DNA from: Hordeum vulgare subsp. vulgare
Lineage: Eukaryota > Streptophyta > Magnoliopsida > Poales > Poaceae
Assembly: GCF_904849725.1 (NCBI RefSeq)
Contig: NC_058519.1
Coordinates: 183,447,703 to 183,511,702, forward strand
Length of the DNA stretch: 64,000 bases
Direction of reading: 5' to 3'
Each line of letters opens with the position of its first letter. Positions within the stretch are counted from its first letter, which is position 1. Made by a program: the position numbers and the translations under genes. The notes beneath the pieces were generated by a model that was not told the origin of the DNA, did not search any database, and saw nothing but the letters and a program-made list of their open reading frames with translations. Of this stretch, positions 1-11,057 are shown in pieces.

Positions 1-1904
1 CATGTTTCATCTGATACTACTGAACCTGAACCCGTCGTCTCGAGATAAGTCGAGTCCCCTACCGTTGACATCGGAGTTCACGGCGGCAACTGGCAAGCCA
101 AGTTGTCAAGTTGATCGCGTGATTCACAGCAGCAGCGTCCTACAAATACAGTGAAAATAAGTACATTCATCTTGCGCCACTTGTAATATCTTATCTCCGC
201 GCCTAATCGTGGAATCTCTCTTCTCAGATCACCAGGACGAGAAAAAGAAGAGTTCCCCTGAGAAGATCTGCCTCTCACGGAGATCTTAACAGACACCAAT
301 CGCCTTGGCAGGCCAAGTCGTCTGTCCTTTAAAGTACCCCATTTTTGTCCGTGATAAGCAGGTTGATCACGCTCACGGCCAAACAAGACCACTCATATTC
401 AAAGGAGATATCTTTGGTATTCAAACGAATGACAGCTCGCTCTCGCTGTCCTGGCGTGAAAACAATCTGAACAATCTCAACTGGACGACGAGGCCGCATC
501 GGGAGATCTCCGCAGCTTCAGTCTTTGGTTGCACGAGGGGTTGGCTGTCGCGGGCTCGTCTGTCGGTCTCGGTCCAGTTTAATCGTGGCGCAAGGGAAGC
601 TTCATCTGTGCAGGTTCATCGTGTCCCGATACATAAATTCCTTCGTGGCGCCGTTCGATTCGCCCACTCATTCGACTTGTCCTGCACCTGCTGTCCACAG
701 CTATATCTCGCTGACCTTTTAGTTCCCATGATTCGATCCAAACCAGAACGGGGGCGCGTACTCCTTGACTAGATTCACGCATCAATCTAACTACATCTGG
801 AGTACCAAAAGCCTGCATAAAATGCATGGTTCAGACTTGGGGACATTCAGATTATGTTGCGATATTTTCGGTTTCGTTTCCTTCTTCGAGGAACAATGAG
901 TTACTAGACATGTAACGGCATCGAGTTCAAGTTCTGGGATTCAAGACAATTCCGTGCTCGGCCAGTGAAATACCTGGCCGTGGTATTCGAGACAATTTGG
1001 TTACCAGGCGAAAATGTCGGCCGGAAGCGGAGGGGGAGTGGTTCTGTTTGTTTTGACTTGCCTTCTTCAGACACGGCCCTGGTCAGAACCCAGAAGCTTC
1101 CACCTCTCATCCTATGTTCACTGCAAGTCTGCAACGAGCAGAATGGCATCTTCGGAGACCAGATGAGCCGACGAATTCAACAGCTGTATCCATGGTTTGT
1201 CGCCTGCTGCTGCTTCACGCAGACACGTACGATTGGGAGAGGTATACTTAACGGCGTATTTAAATTCGGAGCTTGTCTAGGCTCTGTCCGGTGTCCCACT
1301 GCACATGGAGTGTCATGTTGAGGAGATACACCATAAACAATTCCCGTAAGCATCTGAACTGAAATGTTCGCACATATGGCCTCATTATACTCCATGGAAA
1401 TCATTAGTTCGTGTTTACATCACACTCTTGTTGTTTTGGGGGGTGCACAAATTTTATTTCGCTCCATGATTTCTTCGGCATAAATGAGAGAATCCAACAT
1501 GTATTTTCGAGGCTACCGTCTTCCAGCATTGCATGTACCGTACTTGTTTAGAACCTCCCAATCATGGATGCGTGTAACATTCTAAAGTGCAGATTGAACC
1601 CTAACTGCCCGAGAGAAACATATGCTGCATAGTTTCGCTGTTGGTTTCTTTCTCCCATCCTCTAACATTCACGCCGGCAATAAGAGGAGGGCCACACGAT
1701 AATTCCAACTTCGGCCACGCAGAGGAGGGGGCACAAACCTCACAACTTTCCTGCGGAGCCGGCTAAACTTCATCGAACAAAGATTTTTTTTTAGAAAAGG
1801 ATCGAACAAAGATGGAACCAGAGAAAAAGAAAAACATCACAATGTTGTTCCCTCTGCATGAGAAATGATGATGTTTATAATGACAAAACTTCTTCTTCCA
1901 TATT
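1..1904. other. Low-copy-looking sequence without a recognised gene
   Basis: I see no convincing coding region or transposon terminus here. Open frames exist on both strands (for example about 305-772 plus and 904-1149 minus), but they lack a recognisable domain, signal peptide or promoter context and overlap on opposite strands. The base composition is mixed rather than AT-rich, so a fragment of a decayed gene or an unrecognised element cannot be excluded. Confidence 0.4.
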
Positions 1905-1917
1905 ATTTACTGTTGTA

Positions 1918-3411
1918 CCCCAACCGTCCCCGCGATCGCTTCGCAGGGGCGGCACGGGTGGCCCTAACCCTAGCCATCACCAGCCCTTCTCCTAATCCCC
2001 ATTTCCCTAGCCGCCTCCGGATGGGGCGGCGGCTCGCTGCGCAACCGCTGGTGAAGGGTGTTAGAAGGGATACATAGGGATTAGTGAAATTGTTGATTGT
2101 ACTGCTTGAGCCTCGGGGGCATATATAGGAGTACATGATCAACTTGAAGTATAAGACAAGCCAGAATAATTTCTAGTTTATCTTATATTTCCTAACTAAT
2201 CACGATATCCAACATCCCCTGCAGTCACAACGGTAGCGACATAGACGATGTGACTGGAATAGAATCCGAAGGTAAGCCGATGAACATCCCTCCAGTTGTA
2301 ACAATCGACGCATCGCGCAAGGCGGCGATGATCTACTCGATTTACTCCTGTTGGTGATGAAGGGTCGGGCTCCGAGGCGTTGTCCTTCCTGTGATGGGAG
2401 GGGCCCGCCGGGCGACTTTGTGGCCCTTGGCTGTGTGGGCAGCAAGGGCACAAAGGAGGTGATCGCGACATGGGGGATACCCATTCTTCCCCATGGACAG
2501 ATTCGAAGATGGTCACCTGATGCTTGGTGCCTATGCCACCGGCTGGTTTGATCTCCGATGACCTCCTCTCCGTGGGATTTGGCGATTAGCGTGGTGGGAG
2601 GTGGACTAGTAGCTCTATCTAGGGAAAATCCTTGGTCGTCGTCGGCAACCACAACATCGACGATGTTGCGGACGTCGGATCCCCCCTTGGAGGCGATGTT
2701 GAGGTACATCTCCCCCACTCCGTTCTTTCACCTTACACGTGTGTAAACCCCAAATCCTTGGGATTGGGTGGCGGCGGCGGCACAACGTCGTCGTTTCCAC
2801 CTTGGTGGCGTCGTCTTGGGTAGTGGGTTGGAGCGTGTGGTGCAGAGAGCTCGGGTGGTTCCTAGGGCGGTTTGGCTGTGTCTTCGACGGCGATGGGACC
2901 AGTGGCAGCAGGTGGTGCTCGCAAAGGAGGAGCGCGCGTGACATCTGATACGTCAACAACGGTATCTCCTGGCGGTATGGAGCAGTGATGTCTCGGCGGT
3001 GGACGCGTGGTGATGGACGAACGCAGGATGGTGGCGCTGTCTGGCATCGTGGTGGTGTCGATGGCAGGCCTGTCAAGGTCGATGCGTCAGTACCTACTCT
3101 GAAGATGGATCGATGAAAGACGGCAACGACAAACTCTAAGAGTGCCTCAGACCGGTGTGTGCCCCACACCCTGTATGAGGCTTGGTTCGGGCCTCCGACT
3201 TTAAATGTTAGGCTCTGGTGCGAGGTCTGTTTCGTATTTGCTCGGACCATTGGCACTCCTTGTGGTTACGAGCAGCCACAAATGTTGTCAAGATGGTGGC
3301 TTTACATTTACTAATGTATTATTCTATGAGGTCTTTACGAATAATTAATAAAATAATTACATGTATCTTCAAGATGCAGATGCCGGGGTCATCCTTCTTT
3401 AAAAAAAAGTC
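1918..3411 (+). mobile_element. Non-LTR retroelement (LINE/long-SINE type) with target duplication and A tail
   Basis: The element starts with a GC-rich leader (about 1918-2058 and 2365 onward) and ends with a short A tract at 3401-3408, after a 3' end that resembles a common Triticeae non-LTR type (a GATGCAGATGCCGGGGTCAT stretch at about 3374-3393). The flanks are a 13-bp near-perfect target site duplication, ATTTACTGTTGTA at 1905-1917 and ATTTACTATTATA at 3412-3424; the two differences are G-to-A transitions. No intact reverse transcriptase or endonuclease reading frame is visible, so it is a non-autonomous or internally deleted copy. Its body is interrupted by a Copia-like LTR fragment at 2059-2359. 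The class is supported by the TSD and tail; the family name is not known to me. Confidence 0.7.
2059..2359 (-). mobile_element. Copia-like LTR fragment inserted in the non-LTR element
   Basis: On the minus strand, 2214 to 2059 reads TGTTGGATATCG... to ...CCCTTCTAACA, a 156-bp unit with TG...CA ends typical of a short LTR. A purine-rich stretch (GCAGGGGA) lies directly upstream of it on that strand, as a polypurine tract would. AAGGG occurs at 2054-2058 and again at 2360-2364, and removing 2059-2359 restores a continuous host sequence (CTGGTGAAGGG joined to TCGGGCTCC). That fits a 5-bp duplication. The right boundary is not a normal LTR end, so the second LTR and most of the internal region are missing. 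The family is uncertain; a TRIM-like or deleted Copia element is the best guess. Confidence 0.5.
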
Positions 3412-3675
3412 ATTTACTATTATAAGCACTTGCTTCATATATAGTCTATATTGCAACAAACAGATTACCGCTTATTGTTTAGGACAATGCCTTTGCAGTT
3501 AGAGTGGATGATCAGGGAGCTTATTACCTAACATGAGTGAATTTCGACCATCACCTCCACCGATAAAGGCATAGTGTCGATTTTATATGACTTTACTCTT
3601 GCCATTGTGTCCTTATTTTGCACCGTGAGATTGTTGCATTTAACTTTGTACATCCTAGCCATGCAAAGACAAGTA

Positions 3676-3836
3676 CTCCCTTCGTTTCTAAATATAAGTC
3701 TTTTTAAAGATTTCACTAAAGGGCTACATACGGAGCAAAATGGATGAATCTACACTCTAAAGTATATCTACATACATCCGTACGCAATTCTTTTAGAGAA
3801 AGCTCTTAAAAGACTTACATTTAGGAACGGAGGGAG
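3676..3836. mobile_element. Stowaway-type MITE (Tc1/Mariner)
   Basis: This 161-bp element has terminal inverted repeats starting CTCCCTTCGTTTCTAAATAT on the left, and CTCCCTCCGTTCCTAAATGT when the right end is reverse complemented. It is flanked by TA at 3674-3675 and 3837-3838, the TA target duplication of the Mariner superfamily. It is non-coding and non-autonomous. Confidence 0.92.
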
Positions 3837-3967
3837 TATCACGCATTATACTTTGTATAGTTTGATGCTACATTATAAATTCATAAAAACTCCATTTATA
3901 AGAAAAATAACCTTTTGATAGTTTAGTACGCCATATTTTTACTATAGGTTCGGCCCAACTTCATCAA

Positions 3968-4680
3968 CTTTTTTTTAAATGATAGGATTCCTCTATTCAT
4001 TAAAAAGAAAAAAGTTGTTCGGTTAATTAAAAAAATCAAGCAAAATCAGATTGTTCAGTTAATTAAAAAAATTCATAAAAAACCATCACAACCGTTAAAC
4101 AACGCTTCTAAGGTATGCCATTCACACCACTCTAAAGAGGGGCACATCAAGACATCATAGAAGGGGTCATCGTCATCACCCCTTCCCTCGTTGCCATGCC
4201 TAAACATGAGCTATCTGCGCTAGGATTCAGCCATCGGCGATCTCATTCCAAACTGAGCTTGTAAATATCTCCCCACCACTCGGAGCACATCGATACACTT
4301 TCTCGAAGATGCAGCAGCAAAGTCATGCTCCCTTTGAGTTTACTTTTGTACCCAATCAAGAAATACCTTTAAACGGCATTTCCCCCCTATTTGGCAGCCA
4401 TATCCAGCTCCGTGTCTGCGAGCCGGGGTTTCACATCACCTTCCAAGAACCTGCCCCCAAAACCATGTCAACAAACTGCTGAACACAAGGCCCTGCATGC
4501 TGCTCCGTCCAAGACCTCCCCGTTCTCCCTGGACGCAGCTGTAAGCTGACTTGCCGCATGCTGACTTTTTCTGCAACATCCAGAGAGATTCTCCATCCAG
4601 AATTCCAGATGTCAGTTGCTCATCGCACCCACGCCCAATGATTCCTAGAACAGCAGAACTCACCACCCTCCAATCATTTT
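3968..4680 (-). mobile_element. Possible 5'-truncated non-LTR remnant (weak)
   Basis: The plus strand begins with a T-rich tract (3968-3975) followed by a sequence which, reverse complemented, resembles plant LINE 3' ends (an AATGAATAGAGGAATCC-like stretch before the A tract). A minus-strand open frame of 76 codons lies at 4436-4666 but shows no domain I recognise. No convincing target duplication was found. It may equally be ordinary upstream sequence of the gene at 4945. Confidence 0.28.
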
Positions 4681-4815
4681 TTAAGAGCCACCAGCCACGA
4701 GACTGACATCTCCGTCCAACAAATCAAGATCCGTGAAGAGTGGGCGCGCGCATGCACGCGAGTCACACATATCAAACTGAACTTAACTGGGCAACGGCAT
4801 AGCGAGGCCGGCTCC

Positions 4816-4823
4816 TATATAAG
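4816..4823 (+). promoter_or_regulatory. TATA box of the 4945 gene
   Basis: TATATAAG lies about 129 bp upstream of the ATG at 4945. A start site 25-35 bp downstream would give a 5' leader of about 95-100 nt, normal for a plant gene. The leader is rich in C, A and T. Confidence 0.7.
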
Positions 4824-4944
4824 AGCCCCTCCTGGCCGTCATCTTGTACACATCAACACCAAGGCACCAAGTCCACTCCTTCACAGCTATCTCTAGCTTC
4901 TTCCATCTCCTACATACGAATCCATCCCGTGGATCTCCTCAAAG

Positions 4945-5292
4945 ATGCATCGGCTGCTCCTCTTCTGCCTGGTGTCTAGCCATTTGGCGGTGACCGCCGT
5001 CATGGCGCGGCAGTTCCCCGTCTTCCTCGTCGGTGGTGGCGCCACGGCAGCAGACGCTCCTGCTGCTTCTGCTTTCGATGCTTCGCGTCTGCATGTGCAC
5101 TCCCTCTTGGAGTCCAGCTTCGCAGGGTCGCCGATGGGCTCGCCTGACCACGGCGTACGGCACGGCCCCTTCGACAGGCACTTCGCCGGGGGCAAGATCA
5201 TACTCGGCGGCCTCGCTGTGGCCATCATCGCCGCGGTCTTCTGCTACATCCGCATCACGAGGGCCAAGAAGATCGTCGAGCCGAAAGCTTGA
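4945..5292 (+). CDS. Small secreted/single-pass membrane protein, 115 aa
   Basis: This is the only intact, host-gene-like frame in the window. Residues 1-21 look like a signal peptide: positively charged start (MHR), hydrophobic core (LLLFCLV), and a probable cleavage after AVMA. The middle (about 22-82) is rich in Ala, Ser, Gly and Pro with several His and Phe residues. Residues 85-101 form one hydrophobic membrane segment (IILGGLAVAIIAAVFCY), followed by a basic tail (RITRAKK), which predicts a type I topology with a short cytosolic end. A TATA box at 4816 and a favourable start context (A at -3) support the ATG chosen. The frame is GC-rich, unlike its AT-rich flanks, as is common in grass genes. 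It is single-exon. I do not recognise a named family or a function; a role in the secretory pathway or at the plasma membrane is inference. I see no frameshift or repeat. Confidence 0.72.
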   Translation: MHRLLLFCLVSSHLAVTAVMARQFPVFLVGGGATAADAPAASAFDASRLHVHSLLESSFAGSPMGSPDHGVRHGPFDRHFAGGKIILGGLAVAIIAAVFCYIRITRAKKIVEPKA

Positions 5293-5967
5293 CTTTTTTC
5301 TGTTCCCTGGTTAATATCATACACTTCTTTTTCGTCTTTCTTTGTAGCGAGGATATGGGGGAAAAACAAGTGTAACCCACCCACGTAGTTTTGGTGTAAC
5401 ATGCAAAGAACAGTTAACTGGCGATGACTGATGACATATAGTGTGATTCGTCTCCTTTCTTTGCAGGTCAAGTGTGTTGTATATGCCTTGCTGAAATCCT
5501 TTTTCATATCTCTGATGTCTGAAATCATGGTGTGCTTGGATTAAATGCATGAGTGAATGATGCATGTCAAGTTCTTATCATTGGATGGTTAAGCAGTACT
5601 CTTTGTGTTGAGTACTTTAAAAAGGGCCTACAGTTGGACGGTGATGAGTCGCCGTCCTAAAACCTAAAAGATATGTTGCTTCTGCTCTACTAGAAGTTAA
5701 TGCAGGCACGTGATCTTTTTGTCAGTTGTTCCTGAAAAAATAGCTATCTATTAGAAAACCCTAAACTTTAGCTAAACCCGGTCTAAAAAATAATAGGAAT
5801 TTGAACTTCAAACAGAAGCAACTTTTTTTTCTACTACATTTCCCAGAAGCATTTGGAGTATTTGTCTAAGAAACTAGCAAATCAGATTTGTGTCTGCTAT
5901 TATCTAACTTTGCTCCAATATAGGCTGCTAGCACCACCTAATTATCAGTACGCATGGAGTACTCCCT
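5293..5967. other. 3' flank and intergenic sequence
   Basis: This is AT-rich sequence after the stop codon of the 115-aa gene and presumably contains its 3' UTR. I could not place a poly(A) site with confidence. There is no recognisable transposon terminus or coding region. Confidence 0.5.
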
Positions 5968-6011
5968 GGTTCAAATGCTAGCACGGTTGCTTTATAGTAT
6001 CTTCTTAACCA
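5968..6011 (+). repeat. Short duplicated sequence, empty-site copy
   Basis: The 44-bp stretch here (GGTTCAAATGCTAGCACGG and on to ...TTCTTAACCA) recurs at 6101-6127 plus 6411-6430, where a MITE splits it. Across the split copy only one base differs (GGTT versus GGAT). The duplication therefore predates the MITE insertion and preserves the pre-insertion site. Confidence 0.85.
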
Positions 6012-6100
6012 CACATCGATCTGTTCAGCTACAGCTAAGTGCAATAATTCTAGACAACTAACCTACCTAGCTAGTTCTGCTTTCTGGTAACGAGGAGACT

Positions 6101-6430
6101 GGATCAAATGCTAGCACGGTTGCTTTAGGGCATCTCCAACAGTTTGTTGGTTAGGTTGTTGGTAAAATATGCCATGTCATCAATCAACACCTTAACATAC
6201 AACTACTTCAATGGGTTGTATCTAGTTTGTCCAATAAGATGTGATGTAATAAATAAGGTGCTCTCTCATTCTACATTGGAGCTTGTGCAAGGGTGTTGGG
6301 TTAATTTACATACAACCTTGCTCTCTTTCCTCATTTATTGCATGACACATCATCAAAAATCCTATGTGTCAAAATTACCAACAACTATCTTACAACCATT
6401 GGAGATGCCCTTATAGTATCTTCTTAACCA
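6101..6430 (+). repeat. Short duplicated sequence, copy interrupted by a MITE
   Basis: The left part (6101-6127) and right part (6411-6430) match 5968-6011 once the 6128-6410 element and one TTA are removed. Confidence 0.85.
6128..6410. mobile_element. Tourist-type MITE (PIF/Harbinger), 283 bp
   Basis: The terminal inverted repeat is GGGCATCTCCAA on the left and TTGGAGATGCCC on the right. TTA is duplicated at 6125-6127 and 6411-6413, the 3-bp duplication of PIF/Harbinger. The intact neighbouring copy at 5968-6011 reads TTGCTTTATAGTATC with a single TTA, confirming both borders. It is non-coding. Confidence 0.93.
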
Positions 6431-7446
6431 TCAATAATTCAACATTAGCTTTCTGTTGGGTATCACTGAAGGTCTAGGCCGGCGAGCAGCACCCCAATTT
6501 GATTCCGCAGTGATACTCCAACGTGCTTTTTGGTTTCGCCCAAGCACATTACGCCGTGTCAGAGAGTTAGCCCCGATTCAATTTGTGGTTGTTGAACTGC
6601 ACGTTTCACAATGAAATAAGACGCCAAAACCATGATATCTGGTGCTTGCATCGCCATGCTATATATCACTTATAGCAACTGTTAAGCATAGCGCTCGCCC
6701 ACTGTATGCTCCTAGTGGGCTGGACAGTTAGCGGCTTAACAAACCTTCTTTAGAAGCGGTAGTCGAGGGCCGGTTTTTGAAATTTCATGCCTGTTTTAGG
6801 AAACTTTTCAGCGATTTCAAGAATGTTCCATTTTACTCTCCCTATATTCTTGGCTGTTTTAGGAATTTTTGTCTGTTTTCAAGAAACTTCTTAGCAATTT
6901 TAAGAAGGTTCCATTGTGAATTTTCAGTTTTGTTCCAGTTTTTCATTTCTTTTTGTCTGTTTGTTTCTGCATTTCATTTTTACTCACCTTTTATATTTAT
7001 ATAAATTGTGAACATTAATTTTTTTTTTAATAAATTTAAATTTAATTTTCAAACATGTGAACTATTTTCAAATTCATGATCGTTTTTCAATATTTGTGAA
7101 CAATTTCAATTTCTTCAACATTTTTTCATATGCATGAATATTTTTTCAAATTTATGTACATTTTAAACTCATGAGGATTTTCAAATTTGTGAGTAGTTGA
7201 AATTTTTGGGAAGATTGTTTAATTTCATGAAATATTTTCAAAATTGTTGAACATATTTCAAATTCAAGGACATTTCCTCGCATGCATTTCTGAATTCATG
7301 TTTAAAAAATATGTGCGGACATTTCCTTGCAAACATTTTAAATTTCTTAAAGAAATAAAAAACCAATAATACAAAAAACTATTAAAATAAAAATCGTTCA
7401 TACTTTTGTTAGTACACACTTAGACGCTCGTGTTAATAAGTAGATG
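6431..7446. repeat. AT-rich degenerate repeats, no gene
   Basis: From about 6770 the sequence is strongly AT-rich with loosely repeated phrases of the type TTTTCAAATTCATGAAC. Such sequence is common in decayed DNA transposons of grasses (possibly Mutator-like), but I found no terminal inverted repeats. The part at 6431-6770 is mixed and unassigned. An open frame at 6777-7004 is low-complexity (Phe/Ser-rich) and unlikely to be real. Confidence 0.5.
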
Positions 7447-7448
7447 TA

Positions 7449-7524
7449 CTAGTTATGTATCAAAATATAAGATGTTTTAAGGCTAAGATAGCCTGCAAAA
7501 ATGTCTTATATTTTAATAAGGAAG
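7449..7524. mobile_element. Decayed short Stowaway-like MITE
   Basis: The two halves are imperfect inverted repeats around CAAAATATAAGATGTTTT and AAAAATGTCTTATATTTT, the characteristic Stowaway core. TA lies on both sides (7447-7448 and 7525-7526). The outer CTCCCTCCG part of the terminus is degraded. Confidence 0.55.
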
Positions 7525-7923
7525 TACTTTTCTTAAAAGGAGAAGACCGAGCCCTCAGTTAGTGAATACATGCATAGTGGTTTTATGGACCGGTCCAAAT
7601 GGAATGATGGCCACGTTTGACTAACAGACGAGATTTGCCTTGTAACAAGCAATATTAACATAGCCACCGAGTGGTGAAGGTTAGTGGATCCCTCTGGAGA
7701 TTACGGAGGCAATTAGGGTTCGGGTTTCCGGGTCTTTGATCCTAATTCCAATCAGAATCAATCCTTGATCTCATCGTCGGTAGTGATCATGTGATCTAAT
7801 CTTCGTTGATCCTGTTCCACCCCAATCCCATACATTTCTCAGCCTTCTCTGCGATCCTCAGACGCATAGTCGTAAAACACCTTGAACCCTAGGCGGTCGT
7901 AAGTGGAGGTGTAGAGAGGTAAG

Positions 7924-8704
7924 ATGGAGGGTTCGGGAGGATGATGCGCAACCTGAAGTTGACAGAGGAGGAGAGGAAGGGAGTGAAGATCCGGCTGCCA
8001 GCGAAGGAGAAAGGGAAGAACACGGAGTTGCAGCGGCCAGAAAGGTAGTGTCGGAGAAACCTGCCCATAGGGATGCAATCTGCTTGTCGCTAGGTATGAT
8101 GAGTGAAGAAGCGGTGGAGGAGATTGGCAATATTATAGGGCATTTTGTGGATGCTGATGCGGGAGTTGATGGCAAAGCGTTAGTTAAATTTATGCGAGTG
8201 AAGATCAGAATGAACATCAATTAGCCGATTATGAGGGGCTTTACCCTTGATGATGAGGAGGATCAGACGAAGTAGAAGCAGAAGAAAAAGATGAATATTG
8301 ATGGGATGGAGGAGGAGGAGGAGGAGGAAAAAGGGTTATGGTGCAGGTTTGAACATGAGTTTTTGTCGGACTTTTGTTTCATCTGTGGCATAATTGGTCA
8401 TGCGGATAAAGACTACTCAATGAAGCTGAAGAAAGGGGGAGTGCGGAGAGTTTGTAACTCCCTTAAGGTAGATGTTGGGAAGCGGAGGACACAAATCAGG
8501 ATGGAGGGTGTTGGAAGGGAAAAAGCAGGTTGGTGGAGGGGGGCAGACCTATGGTTTCATCCGATCGAGTGGGAGATCAGGTAGTGGAAGTGATAGCATG
8601 TCTTGGCGGAAGGATGACACTGAGGACAATAGTTTCAAGGAGGGAAACAGAGAGAATGGAGAGGAAGTTACGAGCCTACCAAAGAAGTTGTCTGAACCCA
8701 CGTA
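7924..8704 (+). pseudogene. LINE ORF1 remnant (nucleic-acid-binding, zinc knuckle)
   Basis: Broken frames encode the typical start of plant L1 ORF1 (a NLKLTEEERKGVKI-like stretch from about 7940), then GKALVKFMRVKIRMNI and a zinc knuckle near 8370-8430 reading CFICGIIGHADKDYS. The final Cys of the CCHC motif is replaced by Ser. In intact LINEs this protein binds the element RNA. An in-frame stop follows a few codons after the first ATG and further frameshifts are present. The acidic run EEEEEEE at about 8310 comes from a GGA microsatellite. Confidence 0.75.
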
Positions 8705-9187
8705 GTTAGCCCCCCCAAGAAGAATATTATGGAGAAGACGACCACCGAGGCCGTGCAAGGGGTGGCTAAGGATGGTGACGACAACAAACCTTTGTTGGAC
8801 GGGCTAGGGGTGGAGGAGACGGAAGGAGGTGAGGGGCAGGAATACCACCAGAGTGACTTAGGAAGGAAACACGAGGATGGAGGGAGCCAAGTTACACTGC
8901 CAAAGGAGCAAGGGGTAGAGGAGATGAAAGTAGAAAGGGTGTGTAGGGGTGCAAAACATATAAGAAGACCAATAGAGAGAGGGAGTGTGACTGAGACAAC
9001 AACAAGATGAGAGAAAAATGTTGGGCCAGAAGAGAAGTGTGGTGGAAGAGGATGACCTGATACCGGAGAAGAAGAAAGGCAAAACTGATGGGGAGGGGGC
9101 AAAGATGCTGGAGGGTGCGCGTGAGGGGTGTAATGAAGAAAACATAAGCATATCTACCGGGCTGCAAGAGCAGCTCCGTCAGGAGTA

Positions 9188-9637
9188 ATGAAAATAATAT
9201 GTTGGAACTTTCGGGGGCTCGACCTGACAGTTCAATCTCTTCTCGAGTTCGTAAGAATGGAGGATCCAGATATGATATTTTAGTCAGAGCAAGGTTGTAA
9301 AAAGAGGACTTGGAGAGATTTAGGTGGATGTTGGGTCTGGCAACATGACAGCTTGGGACCCGGTTGGTAGGAGTAGAGGGGTGGGCATGTTTTGGAGGAG
9401 GGGTTTGATGTGTTACTCATGTCATATGGTCGCAGACATGTGGATGTGAACGTCACAGAAGAGGATGGAACAATTTGGCGCTTGACATGTGTCTATGGAG
9501 AGTCAGCCACACACATGAAGAAGGAAACATGGAGAACAATGAAAATCCTCAAGCAACAACATGAGCAGGGTCGTCCGTCGCTATGTCTCAAAGACTTTAA
9601 TGAAATTCTATTTAAAGCGAAGAAGATGGGGGTGTAC
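9188..9637 (+). pseudogene. LINE ORF2 endonuclease domain, N-terminal part
   Basis: The frame opens MKIICWNFRGL, the conserved start of the apurinic-like endonuclease of L1 LINEs, with WN...RGL carrying the catalytic Asn. It continues, after at least one stop and a frameshift, to CLKDFNEIL near 9590, corresponding to the family GDFN motif. It is cut exactly at 9637 by the Gypsy element at 9638-18200 and continues at 18206. Confidence 0.8.
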
Positions 9638-11044
9638 TGATAACCCACAAGTATAGGGGATCGCAACAGTTTTTGAGGGTAGAGTATTCAACCCAAATTT
9701 GTTGATTCGACACAAGGGGAAGCAAAAGAATATTCTCGAGTATTAGCAGTTGAGTTGTCAATTCAACCACACCTGAAAGAGTTAGTATCTGCAGCAAAGT
9801 TTCAGTAGAAAAGTAGTGTGATAGCAACCGTAACAATAGCAGTGATAGCAGTAGCGGTAACAATAGCAGCAGTGACAGCAGTAGCGGTAACAGTAGCAGC
9901 AGTGACATCAGTAGCGGCAAAGCTCGTAGGCATTGGATCGGTGATGGATAATTATGCCGGATGAAATTCATCATGCAACAGTTATAACATGGGGAGATAT
10001 GTAACTAGATCCAGTTCGTCAATGTAATGTAGGCATGTATTCCGTATATAGTCATACGTGCTGATGAAAAGAACTTGCATGACATCTATTGTCCATCCCT
10101 CCCGTGGCAGCGGGGTCCTAATGGAAACTACGAGATATTAAGATTCTCCTTTTAATAGAGAACCGGAACAAAGCATTAGCACTTAGTGAATACATGAACT
10201 CCTCATACTATTGTCATCTCCGGGAGTGGTTCCGGCTATTGTTAGTCCGGGGTTGCCGGGTCATAACACATAGTAGGTGACTACAACTTGCAAGATAGGA
10301 TCAATAACACACATATATTGATGAGAACATAATAGGTTCAGATCTGAAATCATGGCACTCGGGCCCTAATGACAAGCATTAAGCACAACAAAGTAGTAGC
10401 AACATGAATCTAAGAACATAGTGGATACTAGGGATCAATCCCCATCAAAACTAACTCGATTACATGATAGATCTCATCCAACCCATCACCGTCCAGCAAA
10501 CCTACGATGAGATTACTCACGAACGATGAAGAGCATCATGGAATTGGCGATGAAGGATGGTTGGTGATGACGGAGGCGTCGATTCCCCCTCTCCGGAGCC
10601 CAGAACGGACTCCAGATCTGCCCTCCAGAGGAAGAACAGGTGGTGGCGGCAGCTCCGTATCGTAAAACGCGATGAACTCTTCTCTCTGATTTTTTCCCGG
10701 GCAAGAGAGAATATATAGAGCTGGAATTGGAGGCGGGGGGGCCCGAGGGGCTCACAAGCCTGCGAGGCGTGGCGGCGGGGAGGGGGGGGGGGCTCCGGGG
10801 CTTGTGGGCTCTTGGCTCCACGTCTCGAGGTGATTCTTGTGCCAATATTTTTTATATATTCCACAAAAAATCCTCGTAAATTTCCAGGTCATTCCGAGAA
10901 CTTTTATTTCTGCGCAAAAATAACACCATGGCAATTCTGCTGAAAACAACGTCAGTCCGGGTTAGTTCCAATAAAATCATGCAAATTAGAGTCCAAAACA
11001 AGGGCAAAAGAGTTTGGAAAAGTAGATAAGATGGAGACGTATCA
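9638..11044 (-). repeat. 3' LTR of the Athila-like element
   Basis: This 1,407-bp copy runs TGATAACCC... to ...GACGTATCA on the plus strand. It includes an AGCAGTRGCGGTAACA-like trinucleotide-based repeat at about 9820-9920, which differs in length from the 5' LTR copy. Confidence 0.92.
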
Positions 11045-11057
11045 ACTCCCCCAAGCT
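11045..11057 (-). other. Polypurine tract of the Athila-like element
   Basis: On the minus strand AGCTTGGGGGAGT directly precedes the TGATACG start of the 3' LTR, the expected place for plus-strand priming. Confidence 0.75.

Noticed and set aside
305..772. 155-codon frame near the left end
   Set aside because: No family resemblance, no promoter or splice context, and overlapped by equally long frames on the other strand.
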